Part shown: in pieces, positions 17,874-27,960 of the stretch | Numbering within the stretch: position 1 is the stretch's first letter | Layout: each line of letters begins with the position of its first letter | From: Longimicrobiaceae bacterium | GTDB taxonomy: Bacteria > Gemmatimonadota > Gemmatimonadetes > Longimicrobiales > Longimicrobiaceae | Reading direction: 5' to 3' | NCBI GenBank assembly: GCA_035696245.1 | Contig: DASRQW010000493.1 | Span: 1 to 35,227, forward strand | Length of the DNA stretch: 35,227 bases | The notes under the pieces: generated by a model | The model's database searches: none | Seen by the model: the letters and a program-made list of their open reading frames with translations, nothing else | Told to the model about the DNA's origin: nothing | Translations under genes and position numbers: made by a program

Positions 17874-18931
17874 GCACGGCGCCGCTGGTGCTGGGCATCG
17901 AGAGCTCGTGCGACGAGACGTCGGCCGCCGTGCTGCGGGGCGAGACGGAGCTGCTGGGGCACGTGATCTTCACGCAGGACGTACACCGGCTGTACGGCGG
18001 CGTGGTGCCGGAGCTGGCGTCGCGCGCGCACCTGCGCACGGTGGACGACGTGGTCGCGGGTGCGCTGCGCGAGGCGGGCGTGACGCTGGACGACGTCGCC
18101 GTCGTGGGCGTGACGGCCGGGCCGGGGCTGATCGGCGCCCTCTTGGTGGGCGTGGCGTGGGCGAAGGCGGCGGCGTGGGCGGCGGGGAAGCCCGTCGTGG
18201 GCGTGCACCACATGGAGGCGCACCTGTTCGCCGCGCAGCTGGAGCACCCGGCCGCGAAGCCGCCGTTCATCGGCCTGCTCGTCTCCGGCGGGCACACCAT
18301 GCTGCTGTGGGTGCCCGCGTGGGGCGAGTACCACCTGCTGGGCGCCACGCGCGACGACGCGAGCGGCGAGGCGTTCGACAAGGCGGCGAAGATCCTGGGT
18401 CTGCCGTACCCCGGCGGCCCGGCCATCCAGCGCGCGGCGGCGGACGGCGACCCGAAGCGGCACCGCCTGCCGCGGCCGCTGCTCACCCGAGCGCAGCGGC
18501 CGGGCGAGCGCGACTTCTACGACATGTCCTTCAGCGGACTGAAGACGGCGCTGCGGGTGAAGGTGCGCGACCTGGAAGGGCAGGGGATCGACCTCGCGCC
18601 CGAGGTGCCTCACCTCGCCGCGGCGTTCCAGGATGCCGTGGTGGATGTGCTCGCGACGAAGACGATGCGGGCCGTGAAGGAGACGCGGTGCACGCGCGTC
18701 GTCCTCGGCGGCGGCGTCGCCAACAGCCGCGCCCTGCGCGACGAGCTGAAGCGCCGCCTCGGCCCCGGCGGCGAGCTGTACCATCCATCGCCCCGGCTGG
18801 CGACGGACAACGGCGCCATGATCGCCCGCGCCGCGCTCTTCCACCACGAGCGCGGCGAGACGGCGGGGCTGGACCTGAACGCGCGGGCGGATCTGCCGTT
18901 TCCGGGGCTGCGGCCCTCACCCGGCTCGTAA
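17870..18931 (+). CDS. tsaD: tRNA N6-threonylcarbamoyladenosine transferase subunit TsaD
   Basis: Catalytic subunit that transfers threonylcarbamoyl to A37 of ANN-decoding tRNAs. Motifs: LGIESSCDETSAAVL at the N-terminus, PGLIGALLVG, HHMEAHLFA (metal-binding His pair), LVSGGHT, DDASGEAFDKAAKILGL, and VVLGGGVANSRALRD. Length 353 is normal. GTG 17870 follows GAGGGA and overlaps the ybbR stop. The last residues (RPSPGS) and the TAA stop are encoded by the right arm of the long inverted repeat. TsaB, TsaE and TsaC are not in the window. Confidence 0.96.
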   Translation: MSTAPLVLGIESSCDETSAAVLRGETELLGHVIFTQDVHRLYGGVVPELASRAHLRTVDDVVAGALREAGVTLDDVAVVGVTAGPGLIGALLVGVAWAKAAAWAAGKPVVGVHHMEAHLFAAQLEHPAAKPPFIGLLVSGGHTMLLWVPAWGEYHLLGATRDDASGEAFDKAAKILGLPYPGGPAIQRAAADGDPKRHRLPRPLLTRAQRPGERDFYDMSFSGLKTALRVKVRDLEGQGIDLAPEVPHLAAAFQDAVVDVLATKTMRAVKETRCTRVVLGGGVANSRALRDELKRRLGPGGELYHPSPRLATDNGAMIARAALFHHERGETAGLDLNARADLPFPGLRPSPGS

Positions 18932-19072
18932 AACTCGCCTGCCCTCCCCCGCAAGCGGGGGAAGGAACGGCGGCGGAGCATGCTGGGAACTCCGCGGTCT
19001 ACGGTAGCGTCCGCGCTGCCGGATCGGTGGCGGACTCGCGCTGCGCGCTGCGGGAGGGGTGGGTCGAGCAGC
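18912..19072 (-). repeat. Right arm of a long inverted repeat
   Basis: Reverse-complement relative of 13010-13168, about 160 bp. It begins inside the tsaD coding region and supplies its stop codon. The rest of the gap 18932-19345 holds an inverted R1 copy and no recognisable gene. Confidence 0.8.
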
Positions 19073-19137
19073 ATCGTCGGCACGGCTGGCGAACGGTTGC
19101 CATGGTAGATTCCGGCGCGCGATGGTGCTACGGCAGC

Positions 19138-19188
19138 AGCCCGCGCAGGCGGGCTTCGTGCCGTCGTAGCCCGCGGCTTTAGCCGCCC
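19138..19188 (-). repeat. Two-hairpin repeat R1, copy 4 (inverted, with compensatory changes)
   Basis: Read on the plus strand: AGCCCGC-GCAG-GCGGGCT, then GCGGCT-TT-AGCCGC. It aligns over its length with the reverse complement of copies 1 and 3 (AGTCCGC-GAAG-GCGGACT; GCGGTT-TC-AACCGC). Stem and loop lengths are identical. A T-A pair has become C-G in each stem. Confidence 0.75.
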
Positions 19189-19345
19189 GGGCGATGCGGC
19201 GGCGACGCACCATCTCGAAACGGGCTGACTGGCCGAGTGCCCGGCTGTTCATCTCCCGAAACGCCGAACGGTTCACGTGGTACGCAAGTAGCATGGACAC
19301 GGCGGGTCCGTCCGCCATTCGCCAGAGAACGCCCACGGTCCCGGC

Positions 19346-20221
19346 TTGATCACGCTCCTCCACGTCTCGGACATCCACTTCGGCCCGCCGTTCGTTCCCA
19401 AGGTGGGCGAGGCGGTCCTGAAGTTCGCGCAGCGCCTCCGGCCGGACGCGGTTGTCGCGAGCGGCGACTACACGCAGCGGGCGAAGCCGGCGCAGTTCGC
19501 CGCCGCGCGCGAGTTCCTGGACCGCTTCCCGCCGGTGCCGTTGGTGGTGACGCCCGGGAACCACGACATCGCCATGTACCGCGTGTGGGAGCGCTTCTTC
19601 TCGCCCTACGCGCTGTACAAGGAGCACATCAGCGAGGAGCTGGACAGCGTCTTGCGGCTGCCCGAGGCGGTGATCGTGGCGCTCAACTCCACGGCGCCCA
19701 GGCGCGCGCTGGTGAACGGCCGCATCAGCCGCTGGCAGCTGGACTTGGCCCGCGAGGCGTTCGAGGGCGTGCCGGACGACGTGCTGCGCATCGTGGTGGC
19801 GCACCATCACTTCGCGCCGCCGCCGGACTTCGAGGGCGGCGACGTGATGCCCAAGGCCAAGCGTGCGCTCGACGCCTTCACCCGCATGCGCGTGGACGTG
19901 GTGATGGGCGGGCACCTGCACCGCAGCTACATCGGCAACTCGCTGGACGTGTACGCCGGCGAGGACCGCGAGCACGGCATCCTGATCGTGCAGAGCGGAA
20001 CGTCCACGTCGCGGCGCGGGCGGGCGCGCGAGCGGGAGAAGAACTCGTTCAACGTGCTGCGGCTGGACCGCGCCGCCATCGGCGTCACGCAGTACATGTA
20101 CTTCGACGACGTGGGCGACTTCGTGCCCACCGGCCGCCACGCTTACTTCCGCCGCGGCCGCCCGGCCGACGGGGTGGGCGCCGGGGCGCTCCAGGCCGTC
20201 TTCACCGATCCCACGGAGTAG
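19346..20221 (+). CDS. Calcineurin-like metallophosphoesterase
   Basis: 291-residue enzyme with the full dinuclear-metal motif set: HVSDIHFG, SGDYTQRA (usual GDLT reads GDYT), VTPGNHDIAM, VVAHHHFAPP and MGGHLHRSYIG. The overall pattern resembles the CpdA/Icc class of cyclic-nucleotide phosphodiesterases, but UDP-diacylglucosamine or other phosphoester substrates cannot be excluded. The TTG start at 19346 opens directly on the first motif; no good Shine-Dalgarno is seen. It is the first gene of a compact set: the next gene starts 6 bp after its stop. Confidence 0.88.
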   Translation: MITLLHVSDIHFGPPFVPKVGEAVLKFAQRLRPDAVVASGDYTQRAKPAQFAAAREFLDRFPPVPLVVTPGNHDIAMYRVWERFFSPYALYKEHISEELDSVLRLPEAVIVALNSTAPRRALVNGRISRWQLDLAREAFEGVPDDVLRIVVAHHHFAPPPDFEGGDVMPKAKRALDAFTRMRVDVVMGGHLHRSYIGNSLDVYAGEDREHGILIVQSGTSTSRRGRAREREKNSFNVLRLDRAAIGVTQYMYFDDVGDFVPTGRHAYFRRGRPADGVGAGALQAVFTDPTE

Positions 20222-20227
20222 CGCCAG

Positions 20228-20440
20228 ATGGCCACGTTCGACTACCGACGCAGGCTGCCGCTCAAGGACCAGGTCCCGGCCCTGGGCGCGGGTCTGGCCG
20301 TGGGCGCGGTGGCGTTCTACATCGCCCGCGTGTTCCTGCAGCGCACGCCGCTGGTGCTCACGCGCGAGATCGTGCCGGAGAGCGGCATTCCCCCGCAGCC
20401 GCAGCCGCGCCCCAAGGTGGGCCGGCCGGCAGCGGACTGA
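20228..20440 (+). CDS. Small one-helix membrane protein
   Basis: 70 residues, not recognised. A charged N-terminus (DYRRRLPLKDQ) is followed by a hydrophobic helix (ALGAGLAVGAVAFYIARVFL, about 18-37) and a Pro-rich tail (IPPQPQPRPKVGRP). It is separated by 6 bp from each neighbour, which supports a real gene translated with the phosphoesterase and the AsmA-like protein. It could be an accessory subunit of either; no direct evidence. Confidence 0.6.
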   Translation: MATFDYRRRLPLKDQVPALGAGLAVGAVAFYIARVFLQRTPLVLTREIVPESGIPPQPQPRPKVGRPAAD

Positions 20441-20446
20441 GGCGGC

Positions 20447-21793
20447 GTGGCCAGGCAGTCGCCGTGGCTGCGCCGCTCCGTGTGGGCGGTCGCGGGGCTC
20501 CTCATCGGGGTGGTCCTGGGGATCGCCGTGGTCCTGGTGGGCTCCCGGACGAACTACGGCCACAAGAAGATCCTCAACCTCACCCTGCGCGCCCTGGGCA
20601 AGAGCGTGCAGGGCACGCTCACGGTGGGCCGCATCAGCGGAAACCTGCTCACCGGCGCGCGGCTGTACGACGTGCAGCTACGCGACCTGAAGAAGCAGCC
20701 TTTCGTGCTGGCCGACAGCGCCGACCTGACGTACGACGTGCGCACGCTGCTCAGCCCGCGCATCGTGATCCGCAAGGCGGTGCTGTACAACGGGCGCGTG
20801 TACGCCAGCAAGATGCCGGGCGACTCCCTGTGGAACTATCAGGCGATCTTCGCCGACACCACGGTGCCCGACACCACCGACAGGGTGGACCGCGTGACGC
20901 TGCTGGACAGCGTGCGCCTGGTGAACGTGGACGCCCACCTGGTGATCCCGTGGACGCCCACCAAGGGCCTCTCCCCGCGCGCCCGCCGCGCCCAGATCGC
21001 GGACGTGCTGTCGGACTCCGCGCTGACGCCGGTGAAGCGGGCGCGCGGCGGCTACACGCGTGCGATGAACTTCGTGGGGCTCAACGGCCGCCTCGCCGGC
21101 ATCCGGTTCGCACCGGGCACGGAGGCGGGCTCGTTCTTCCACATCGACTCGCTGGGCGGGCGGGCGCAGGTGTTCCGCGACACCTTCGCCATCAAGCGCG
21201 TGACCGGGCGCCTCGCGCTTCTCTCGGATCACGTGGAGTTCGACGCGCCGCGGGTGGACCTGGCGCACTCGCAGCTCTCCACCGCCGGCGTGGTGCGCTT
21301 CCCGCCCAACGGCGCGGACATCCTGTACGACATCCTCTTCGTGAGCAAGCAGGTGTCGTTCGGCGACCTGCGCTGGATCTACCCGCGCTTCCCGCGCACC
21401 GCCACGGGCGCCCTGACGCTCAAGGTGGAGTCGCGGCCCGAGGGGCTGCTCTTCCTCGCGCAGCACGCGCGGGTGCAGGCGCCGGGAACGCGCATCACGG
21501 GCGACTTCGGCGTGATCCTGGGCGACACCGTCCGCTTCACCGACGTGAACCTCAAGGCCGATCCGCTGCGCGTCGCCACCATCGAGGCCATGCTGCCCAC
21601 GCAGCTCCCCGTGGTCGGCCTCCACATCGGCAGCGCCGTCATCCGCGGCTCGGGCGTCCGCGCCCCGGCCCGCGCCGCGGCCTCCGCGGACACGACGGCG
21701 CGCCGCCGCACGAACACCACGGCGAGCGCCACCGGTGCGCGAACGGGATCGACCCGCGCCGCGCCCGCGAAAGCCGTGGCCGGCCGGCAATAG
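20447..21793 (+). CDS. AsmA/TamB-like protein, short form
   Basis: 448 residues with an N-terminal signal-anchor (VWAVAGLLIGVVLGIAVVLV) followed by the hallmark TamB/AsmA opening VGRISGNLLTGARLYDVQLR and repeated beta-rich segments (SPRIVIRKAVLYNGRVY; GALTLKVESRPEG). The AsmA superfamily forms periplasmic lipid-transport grooves between the membranes. TamB itself is much longer; the C-terminal DUF490 region is absent. The protein ends in an Ala/Thr/Arg-rich tail followed by a good terminator, so it looks like a naturally short member, not a frameshift. The GTG start at 20447 is 6 bp after the small membrane protein. Confidence 0.72.
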   Translation: MARQSPWLRRSVWAVAGLLIGVVLGIAVVLVGSRTNYGHKKILNLTLRALGKSVQGTLTVGRISGNLLTGARLYDVQLRDLKKQPFVLADSADLTYDVRTLLSPRIVIRKAVLYNGRVYASKMPGDSLWNYQAIFADTTVPDTTDRVDRVTLLDSVRLVNVDAHLVIPWTPTKGLSPRARRAQIADVLSDSALTPVKRARGGYTRAMNFVGLNGRLAGIRFAPGTEAGSFFHIDSLGGRAQVFRDTFAIKRVTGRLALLSDHVEFDAPRVDLAHSQLSTAGVVRFPPNGADILYDILFVSKQVSFGDLRWIYPRFPRTATGALTLKVESRPEGLLFLAQHARVQAPGTRITGDFGVILGDTVRFTDVNLKADPLRVATIEAMLPTQLPVVGLHIGSAVIRGSGVRAPARAAASADTTARRRTNTTASATGARTGSTRAAPAKAVAGRQ

Positions 21794-21818
21794 ACTCGGG
21801 AAGCGATCAAAAGCGAGA

Positions 21819-21848
21819 AAGGCTGCCCGAGCATCGGCAGCCTTCTTC
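21819..21848 (+). terminator. Intrinsic terminator after the AsmA-like gene
   Basis: AAGGCTGCC, 8-nt loop, GGCAGCCTT, then CTT: a 9-bp stem including two closing A-T pairs. It lies 26 nt after the stop codon and is the clearest rho-independent terminator in the window. Confidence 0.8.
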
Positions 21849-21857
21849 GCATGTCGT

Positions 21858-21883
21858 TGTAGGGGTGCGATTTATCGCATCCG
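21858..21883 (-). repeat. 26-bp palindromic-core repeat R3, copy 2
   Basis: Reverse complement of the copy at 29585-29610, with core TGCGATTTATCGCA on the plus strand. It lies 10 bp beyond the terminator. The rest of the gap to 22132 shows no gene or structure I recognise. Confidence 0.85.
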
Positions 21884-22132
21884 CCCTCCCCGCCTGGACC
21901 GCATCCCCCGAAATCACAGCGATCTTCCGGCAGCAGTCTGCGCAGCCGTTCTGCCTTCGTCGCCGAGAGTGTACGCGCCAGGGGGATGCAACCGCCGTGA
22001 TCTCCGATCCAACGCTCCGACGTTCACGGCGAACCAACTTGGCGTGCCGATAGTCCCCGCCGTAGCCTCCGCTCCCTCGCTTCCTGCCGTCGCCGCGTGC
22101 TCCCTCGGCGCCCCTTCACCATACAACTCCGC

Positions 22133-22666
22133 TCACCCGTCGCGCCCGCGGACGAACGAGTGCATCACCGCGTCGTGCACCTGGGCGTGGAGGATGAGGC
22201 GATTCCGCAGCAGCCCCTCGCGCGTGGCGCCGGCCTTCGCGGCTACGGCCAGGCTGCGCTCGTTCCCCGCAGCGACCACCACCTCCAGCCGCTCGAAGTC
22301 CGTCTGCTCGAACGCCCAGCGCACGAGGAGGCGCGTAGCAGTGGAGGCGATCCCACGTCCCACCGCCGACGCTCGCACCCAGTAGCCGAGGTTCGCGCGG
22401 CGGTTCGCCCCGTCGATGTCGTTCAGCCCACAGGCACCCAGGAACCGCCCGTCGCGGCCGACGATGACGAACTCGAACTGCGCGCGCGAGCGGAACGCGT
22501 TCACCTGCATCTGCACCCACGCGCGCGCCTCTTCCGGCGTGTACGCGGGCGTGCACCACGGCATCCACGGATACATGCTGTCGATGGACTCCACGGCGGC
22601 CTCGAACAGCGCATCGGCGTCTTCGACTTCGTAGGCTCGGATGGCGATAGTGGGCTCGATGTGCAT
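22133..22666 (-). CDS. GNAT acetyltransferase, RimJ/RimL type
   Basis: 177-residue cytoplasmic N-acetyltransferase. It begins IAIRAYEVEDADALFEAA; the substrate region has SMYPWMPW; GACGLNDIDGANRRANLGYW matches the RimJ/RimL core; the acetyl-CoA loop is VGRGIASTATRLL (V-G-x-G-x-A); and it ends with the typical AAKAGATREGLLRN block. ATG 22666 opens the conserved domain; ATG 22738 would add 24 unrelated residues. The substrate could be a ribosomal protein, peptide or small molecule and is not predictable. Confidence 0.88.
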   Translation of the reverse strand: MHIEPTIAIRAYEVEDADALFEAAVESIDSMYPWMPWCTPAYTPEEARAWVQMQVNAFRSRAQFEFVIVGRDGRFLGACGLNDIDGANRRANLGYWVRASAVGRGIASTATRLLVRWAFEQTDFERLEVVVAAGNERSLAVAAKAGATREGLLRNRLILHAQVHDAVMHSFVRGRDG

Positions 22667-22953
22667 GCGGGTTGGTGAGCGGAATGAGGCGTGGCGTGGA
22701 GTGTAGATGTAGGCGAGGCGGCGGCGGGAAGGAAGCATTTTCTACGGACACCGCCAATGTCGACCGCGCGCGCCGAATCATCACTGGACCGGTACGAGAT
22801 CGCCGAGCCAGCCGGTGCCGCCGCAGCATCGATGCTCGCCGTCGAGCGTTTTCGTGCGGACGGCGCGGGAGCACACGTAGGTGCTCCCCTCCCGCGAGGT
22901 TGGAGCGGAGCCGGATGCATCGAATCTGCGGAGATGGTGCGGCACCTCAAACG

Positions 22954-22988
22954 GAAGCGCCCGCGAGCGGCTGGCTCGCGGGCGCTTC
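22954..22988 (-). terminator. Long GC-rich hairpin after the pyrophosphatase gene
   Basis: A perfect 14-bp stem (GAAGCGCCCGCGAG / CTCGCGGGCGCTTC) with a 7-nt loop lies 45 bp beyond the stop of the minus-strand pyrophosphatase. It is followed on the minus strand by CGTTTG, a weak T-tract. The gap 22667-23032 holds nothing else recognised. Confidence 0.6.
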
Positions 22989-23032
22989 GTGTGCCCATCT
23001 CCCGTGCGGCGAACGAATCCGCCGCGGCGTGC

Positions 23033-25315
<2,283 letters not shown>

Positions 25316-25450
25316 GACCACGGATGTGGGTGAGCGGAAAAGAAACGCGCGGCACCCGCGCGCGCATCCGGGCCGCGTTCGGCGGCGTGGAGGCGCGCGG
25401 TGCCGGCGACCCGGCAAAAGACTGCGTAATGTAAGGGCAGGAAGCGGATC

Positions 25451-25481
25451 GGGCGAGGGCACGTTCCGCATGCCCTCGCCC
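25451..25481. other. Hairpin in the hppA upstream gap
   Basis: An 11-bp stem GGGCGAGGGCA / TGCCCTCGCCC with a 9-nt loop lies 136 bp upstream of the hppA start. It may be part of the hppA leader or a second terminator for the permease gene. The gap 25316-25867 otherwise holds GC-rich sequence and CATCTACCGA/GGGAGATG motifs near 25787 and 25849; no promoter could be fixed. Confidence 0.4.
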
Positions 25482-25807
25482 GTTCGGCTGGGCGGCCGCC
25501 CCCGTGGGGAGCCCGCCCGCCCCGCGCGCCCGTGGGCCCACTTACGGGCCGCCCTCGCGCGCGGGGACAGGATCGCGCTCCGGCGCCGAAAAAGCAAGTG
25601 GCTCGGTATCCGCCACCCGCTCCGTGCGACCTCCGCCGGCTGGCTCCATCGCTCGGCGGTGCACCGCTCATCGACCGATCCGGATCCGAACGCACGGCGG
25701 CGACGTAGGCCGGATCCCGCGTTCTGCCGACGACATCCACTTACGCATCGCCGCATCTTCGTCGTCATCCCCGTCCTGTCGGGAGATGAGGGGCGGGCCG
25801 GAAGAGA

Positions 25808-25842
25808 ATCGGGCGGGACACGCGATGCGTGCCCCGCCCGAT
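25808..25842 (-). terminator. Terminator of the APC permease gene
   Basis: The stem ATCGGGCGGG...CCCGCCCGAT, extended by CACGC/GCGTG with one mismatch, lies 26 bp beyond the permease stop. On the minus strand it is followed by TCTCTTCC. Confidence 0.6.
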
Positions 25843-25867
25843 CAACTTCCATCTACCGACCCTGCGG

Positions 25868-27472
25868 CTAGCTGTCCGCGTCGTCGGTGTACGTGGGACG
25901 CGACGGCTCGTCGGCCTGGTTGCCGATGGTGTGGCCGGTGCGCTGCAGGACGCTGTGCTTGCGGCTGTACATGAAGTAGATCACGAGGCCGATGACGAGC
26001 CAGACGATGAGGCGTAGCCAGGTGTCGCCCGGCAGGCCCGCCATCATGGCGAAGCAGATCAGGATGCCCAGGATGGGCACCACCGGCACCAGCGGCGTCT
26101 TGAACGGGCGCTCGCGGTTGGGCTCCTTCACGCGCAGGTACCACACGCCGGCGCAGACGATCACGAAGGCCAGCAGCGTTCCGATGGACACCAGCTCGCC
26201 CAGCAGCGCCAGCGGCACCGTGCCCGCCACGATCGCGCAGATGGCGCCCGTGAGGATGGTGGAGATGTACGGGGTGCGGAAGCGCGGGTGAAGCTTGCCG
26301 AAGGTCGCGGGCAGCAGCCCGTCGCGCGCCATCGAGTAGAAGATGCGCGGCTGGCTCATGAGCATCACCAGCATCACCGAGCTGAGGCCGGCGATGACGC
26401 CGATCTTGACCAGCGTGGCCAGGAAGTGCAGGCCCATGACCTCGATGCCCACCGCTACCGGCTCGGCCACATTTAGCTGGCTGTACGGCACCAGCGCGGT
26501 GAGGATGCCGGAGACCAGGATGTACAGCACGGTGCAGATCGCAAGCGAGCCCAGGATGCCGATGGGCATGTCGCGCTGGGGGTTCTTGGCCTCCTGCGCC
26601 GTGGTGCTCACCGCGTCGAAGCCGATGTAGGCGAAGAAGATCACGCCCGCCGCCCGCAGCACGCCGCTCCATCCGTACTTGCCGAACTCGCCGCCCTCGT
26701 TGGGGGGGATGAACGGCGACCAGTTCTTGTGGACCAGGTCAGGGTGGCCGAACAGGTACCACAGGCCGCACCCGATGAAGGTGAAGACCACGGCCACCTT
26801 GATGAACACGGCCACGTTGTTGAAGCTGGCGGACTCCTTGATGCCCACCACTAGCAGCACCGTCACCAGGGCGATGGCGACCGCAGCCACCAGGTTGAAC
26901 ACGCCCAGGGCGTGCGGCAGCGAGGCGATGTCCACACCCGTCTTGCCCAGCGACTCGGTGAGCTCCGGGGTGACCTGCTGCCACGCCTTGGTCTCGGGGT
27001 TCAGCACCAGGTGCGTGCCCGGGGCGTTGTACCACTGCGGGGGGATGGGGATGCCGAAGTCGCGCAGCAGCGATGCCAGCCAGCCCGACCAGCCCACCGC
27101 CACCGTGGCCGCGCCGAACAGGTACTCCAGGATCAGGTCCCACCCGATGATCCACGCGATCAGCTCGCCCAGCGTTGCGTAGCCGTACGTGTACGCGCTG
27201 CCGGCAATCGGGATCATGGCCGCGAACTCGGCGTAGCACAGCCCCGCGAAGGCGCAGCCCAGGCCCGCGATGATGATCGAGATCACGATGCCGGGGCCGG
27301 CGTAGGCCGCCGCTGCGTGCCCGATCAGCACGAAGATGCCGGTGCCGATGATGGCGCCGACGCCAAGCGAGACCAGGTTCACCGCGGTGAGCGCGCGCTT
27401 CATGCTGTGCTCGCCCTCGGTGAATGCATCGGCGCGCAGCTCGTCGATCGACTTACGAGCGAACAGGTTCAC
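25868..27472 (-). CDS. APC-superfamily amino acid permease, cationic type
   Basis: 534-residue polytopic transporter. It opens NLVSLGVGAIIGTGIFVLIG, the APC helix-1 motif with the substrate-binding GIG-like break, followed by CYAEFAAMIPIAGSAYTY and FFAYIGFDAVSTTAQEAKNPQRDMP, typical of CAT/YfnA-like cationic or general amino acid permeases. The C-terminus is a short charged tail. The GTG start at 27472 is supported by AAGGAG 6 nt upstream. The gene is monocistronic, with its own promoter candidate and terminator. The substrate is unknown; arginine would fit the nearby speA but is speculation. Confidence 0.92.
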   Translation of the reverse strand: MNLFARKSIDELRADAFTEGEHSMKRALTAVNLVSLGVGAIIGTGIFVLIGHAAAAYAGPGIVISIIIAGLGCAFAGLCYAEFAAMIPIAGSAYTYGYATLGELIAWIIGWDLILEYLFGAATVAVGWSGWLASLLRDFGIPIPPQWYNAPGTHLVLNPETKAWQQVTPELTESLGKTGVDIASLPHALGVFNLVAAVAIALVTVLLVVGIKESASFNNVAVFIKVAVVFTFIGCGLWYLFGHPDLVHKNWSPFIPPNEGGEFGKYGWSGVLRAAGVIFFAYIGFDAVSTTAQEAKNPQRDMPIGILGSLAICTVLYILVSGILTALVPYSQLNVAEPVAVGIEVMGLHFLATLVKIGVIAGLSSVMLVMLMSQPRIFYSMARDGLLPATFGKLHPRFRTPYISTILTGAICAIVAGTVPLALLGELVSIGTLLAFVIVCAGVWYLRVKEPNRERPFKTPLVPVVPILGILICFAMMAGLPGDTWLRLIVWLVIGLVIYFMYSRKHSVLQRTGHTIGNQADEPSRPTYTDDADS

Positions 27473-27634
27473 AGCGTCTCCTTGGGGAAGAAGAGGGATG
27501 GGCCGCCCCGGAGCGGAGCGGAGGTGTAAAGCGAGGTACGGCCGGCGCGGAGGGCAGGCGCCCTCCCTGGCGGCCGGGTTCTGCGGGCGCCGCGCGTGTG
27601 GCGCGCGGACCCGCGCGATCGTTGCGGTGCAGCG

Positions 27635-27663
27635 ACGCTACAGGCTTTTCGCCTTTGCCGCAA
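27635..27663 (-). promoter_or_regulatory. Candidate promoter for the APC permease
   Basis: On the minus strand, TTGCGG (27663-27658), 17-bp spacer, TAGCGT (27640-27635), in the most AT-rich part of the 488-bp gap 27473-27960. The rest of the gap shows no gene. Confidence 0.3.
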
Positions 27664-27960
27664 GGTTTCTGGCCGCGCGCACGTTCGGACGTCCGTACGC
27701 GTGGCATGCCCGTGCAGCGTATCCCCGTGCGAATTCGCCCGGGTGGGCTGTGCTCGTGGGGAAGCGGGCAATCTAACCCGGGGCAGTACGAAGTCAACGG
27801 CGTGTGGCGCATTCCGTCGCGTTCCGCGCGTGCGGGCCCCCGCTGCGCCGCGGCCGCGATTGCGCCCCGCCCCGCGACGATGTACGATGCGCGTTTCCCC
27901 CGGACGCACGGCGGCACCCGCCCGCCGCGCGCCCGCGCCACCGCCGCCCCGCGCACGCGT

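Noticed and set aside
20447-21793. Frameshifted remnant of a full-length tamB
   Set aside because: A clean terminator follows the stop and no TamB C-terminal sequence continues in any frame downstream.
21735-22385. Plus-strand frame from the AsmA-like tail into the acetyltransferase region
   Set aside because: It crosses a terminator and an R3 repeat, then runs antisense to a real gene.
27473-27960. Riboswitch or small gene in the APC permease upstream gap
   Set aside because: No known aptamer motif recognised; frames here are GC-rich noise.
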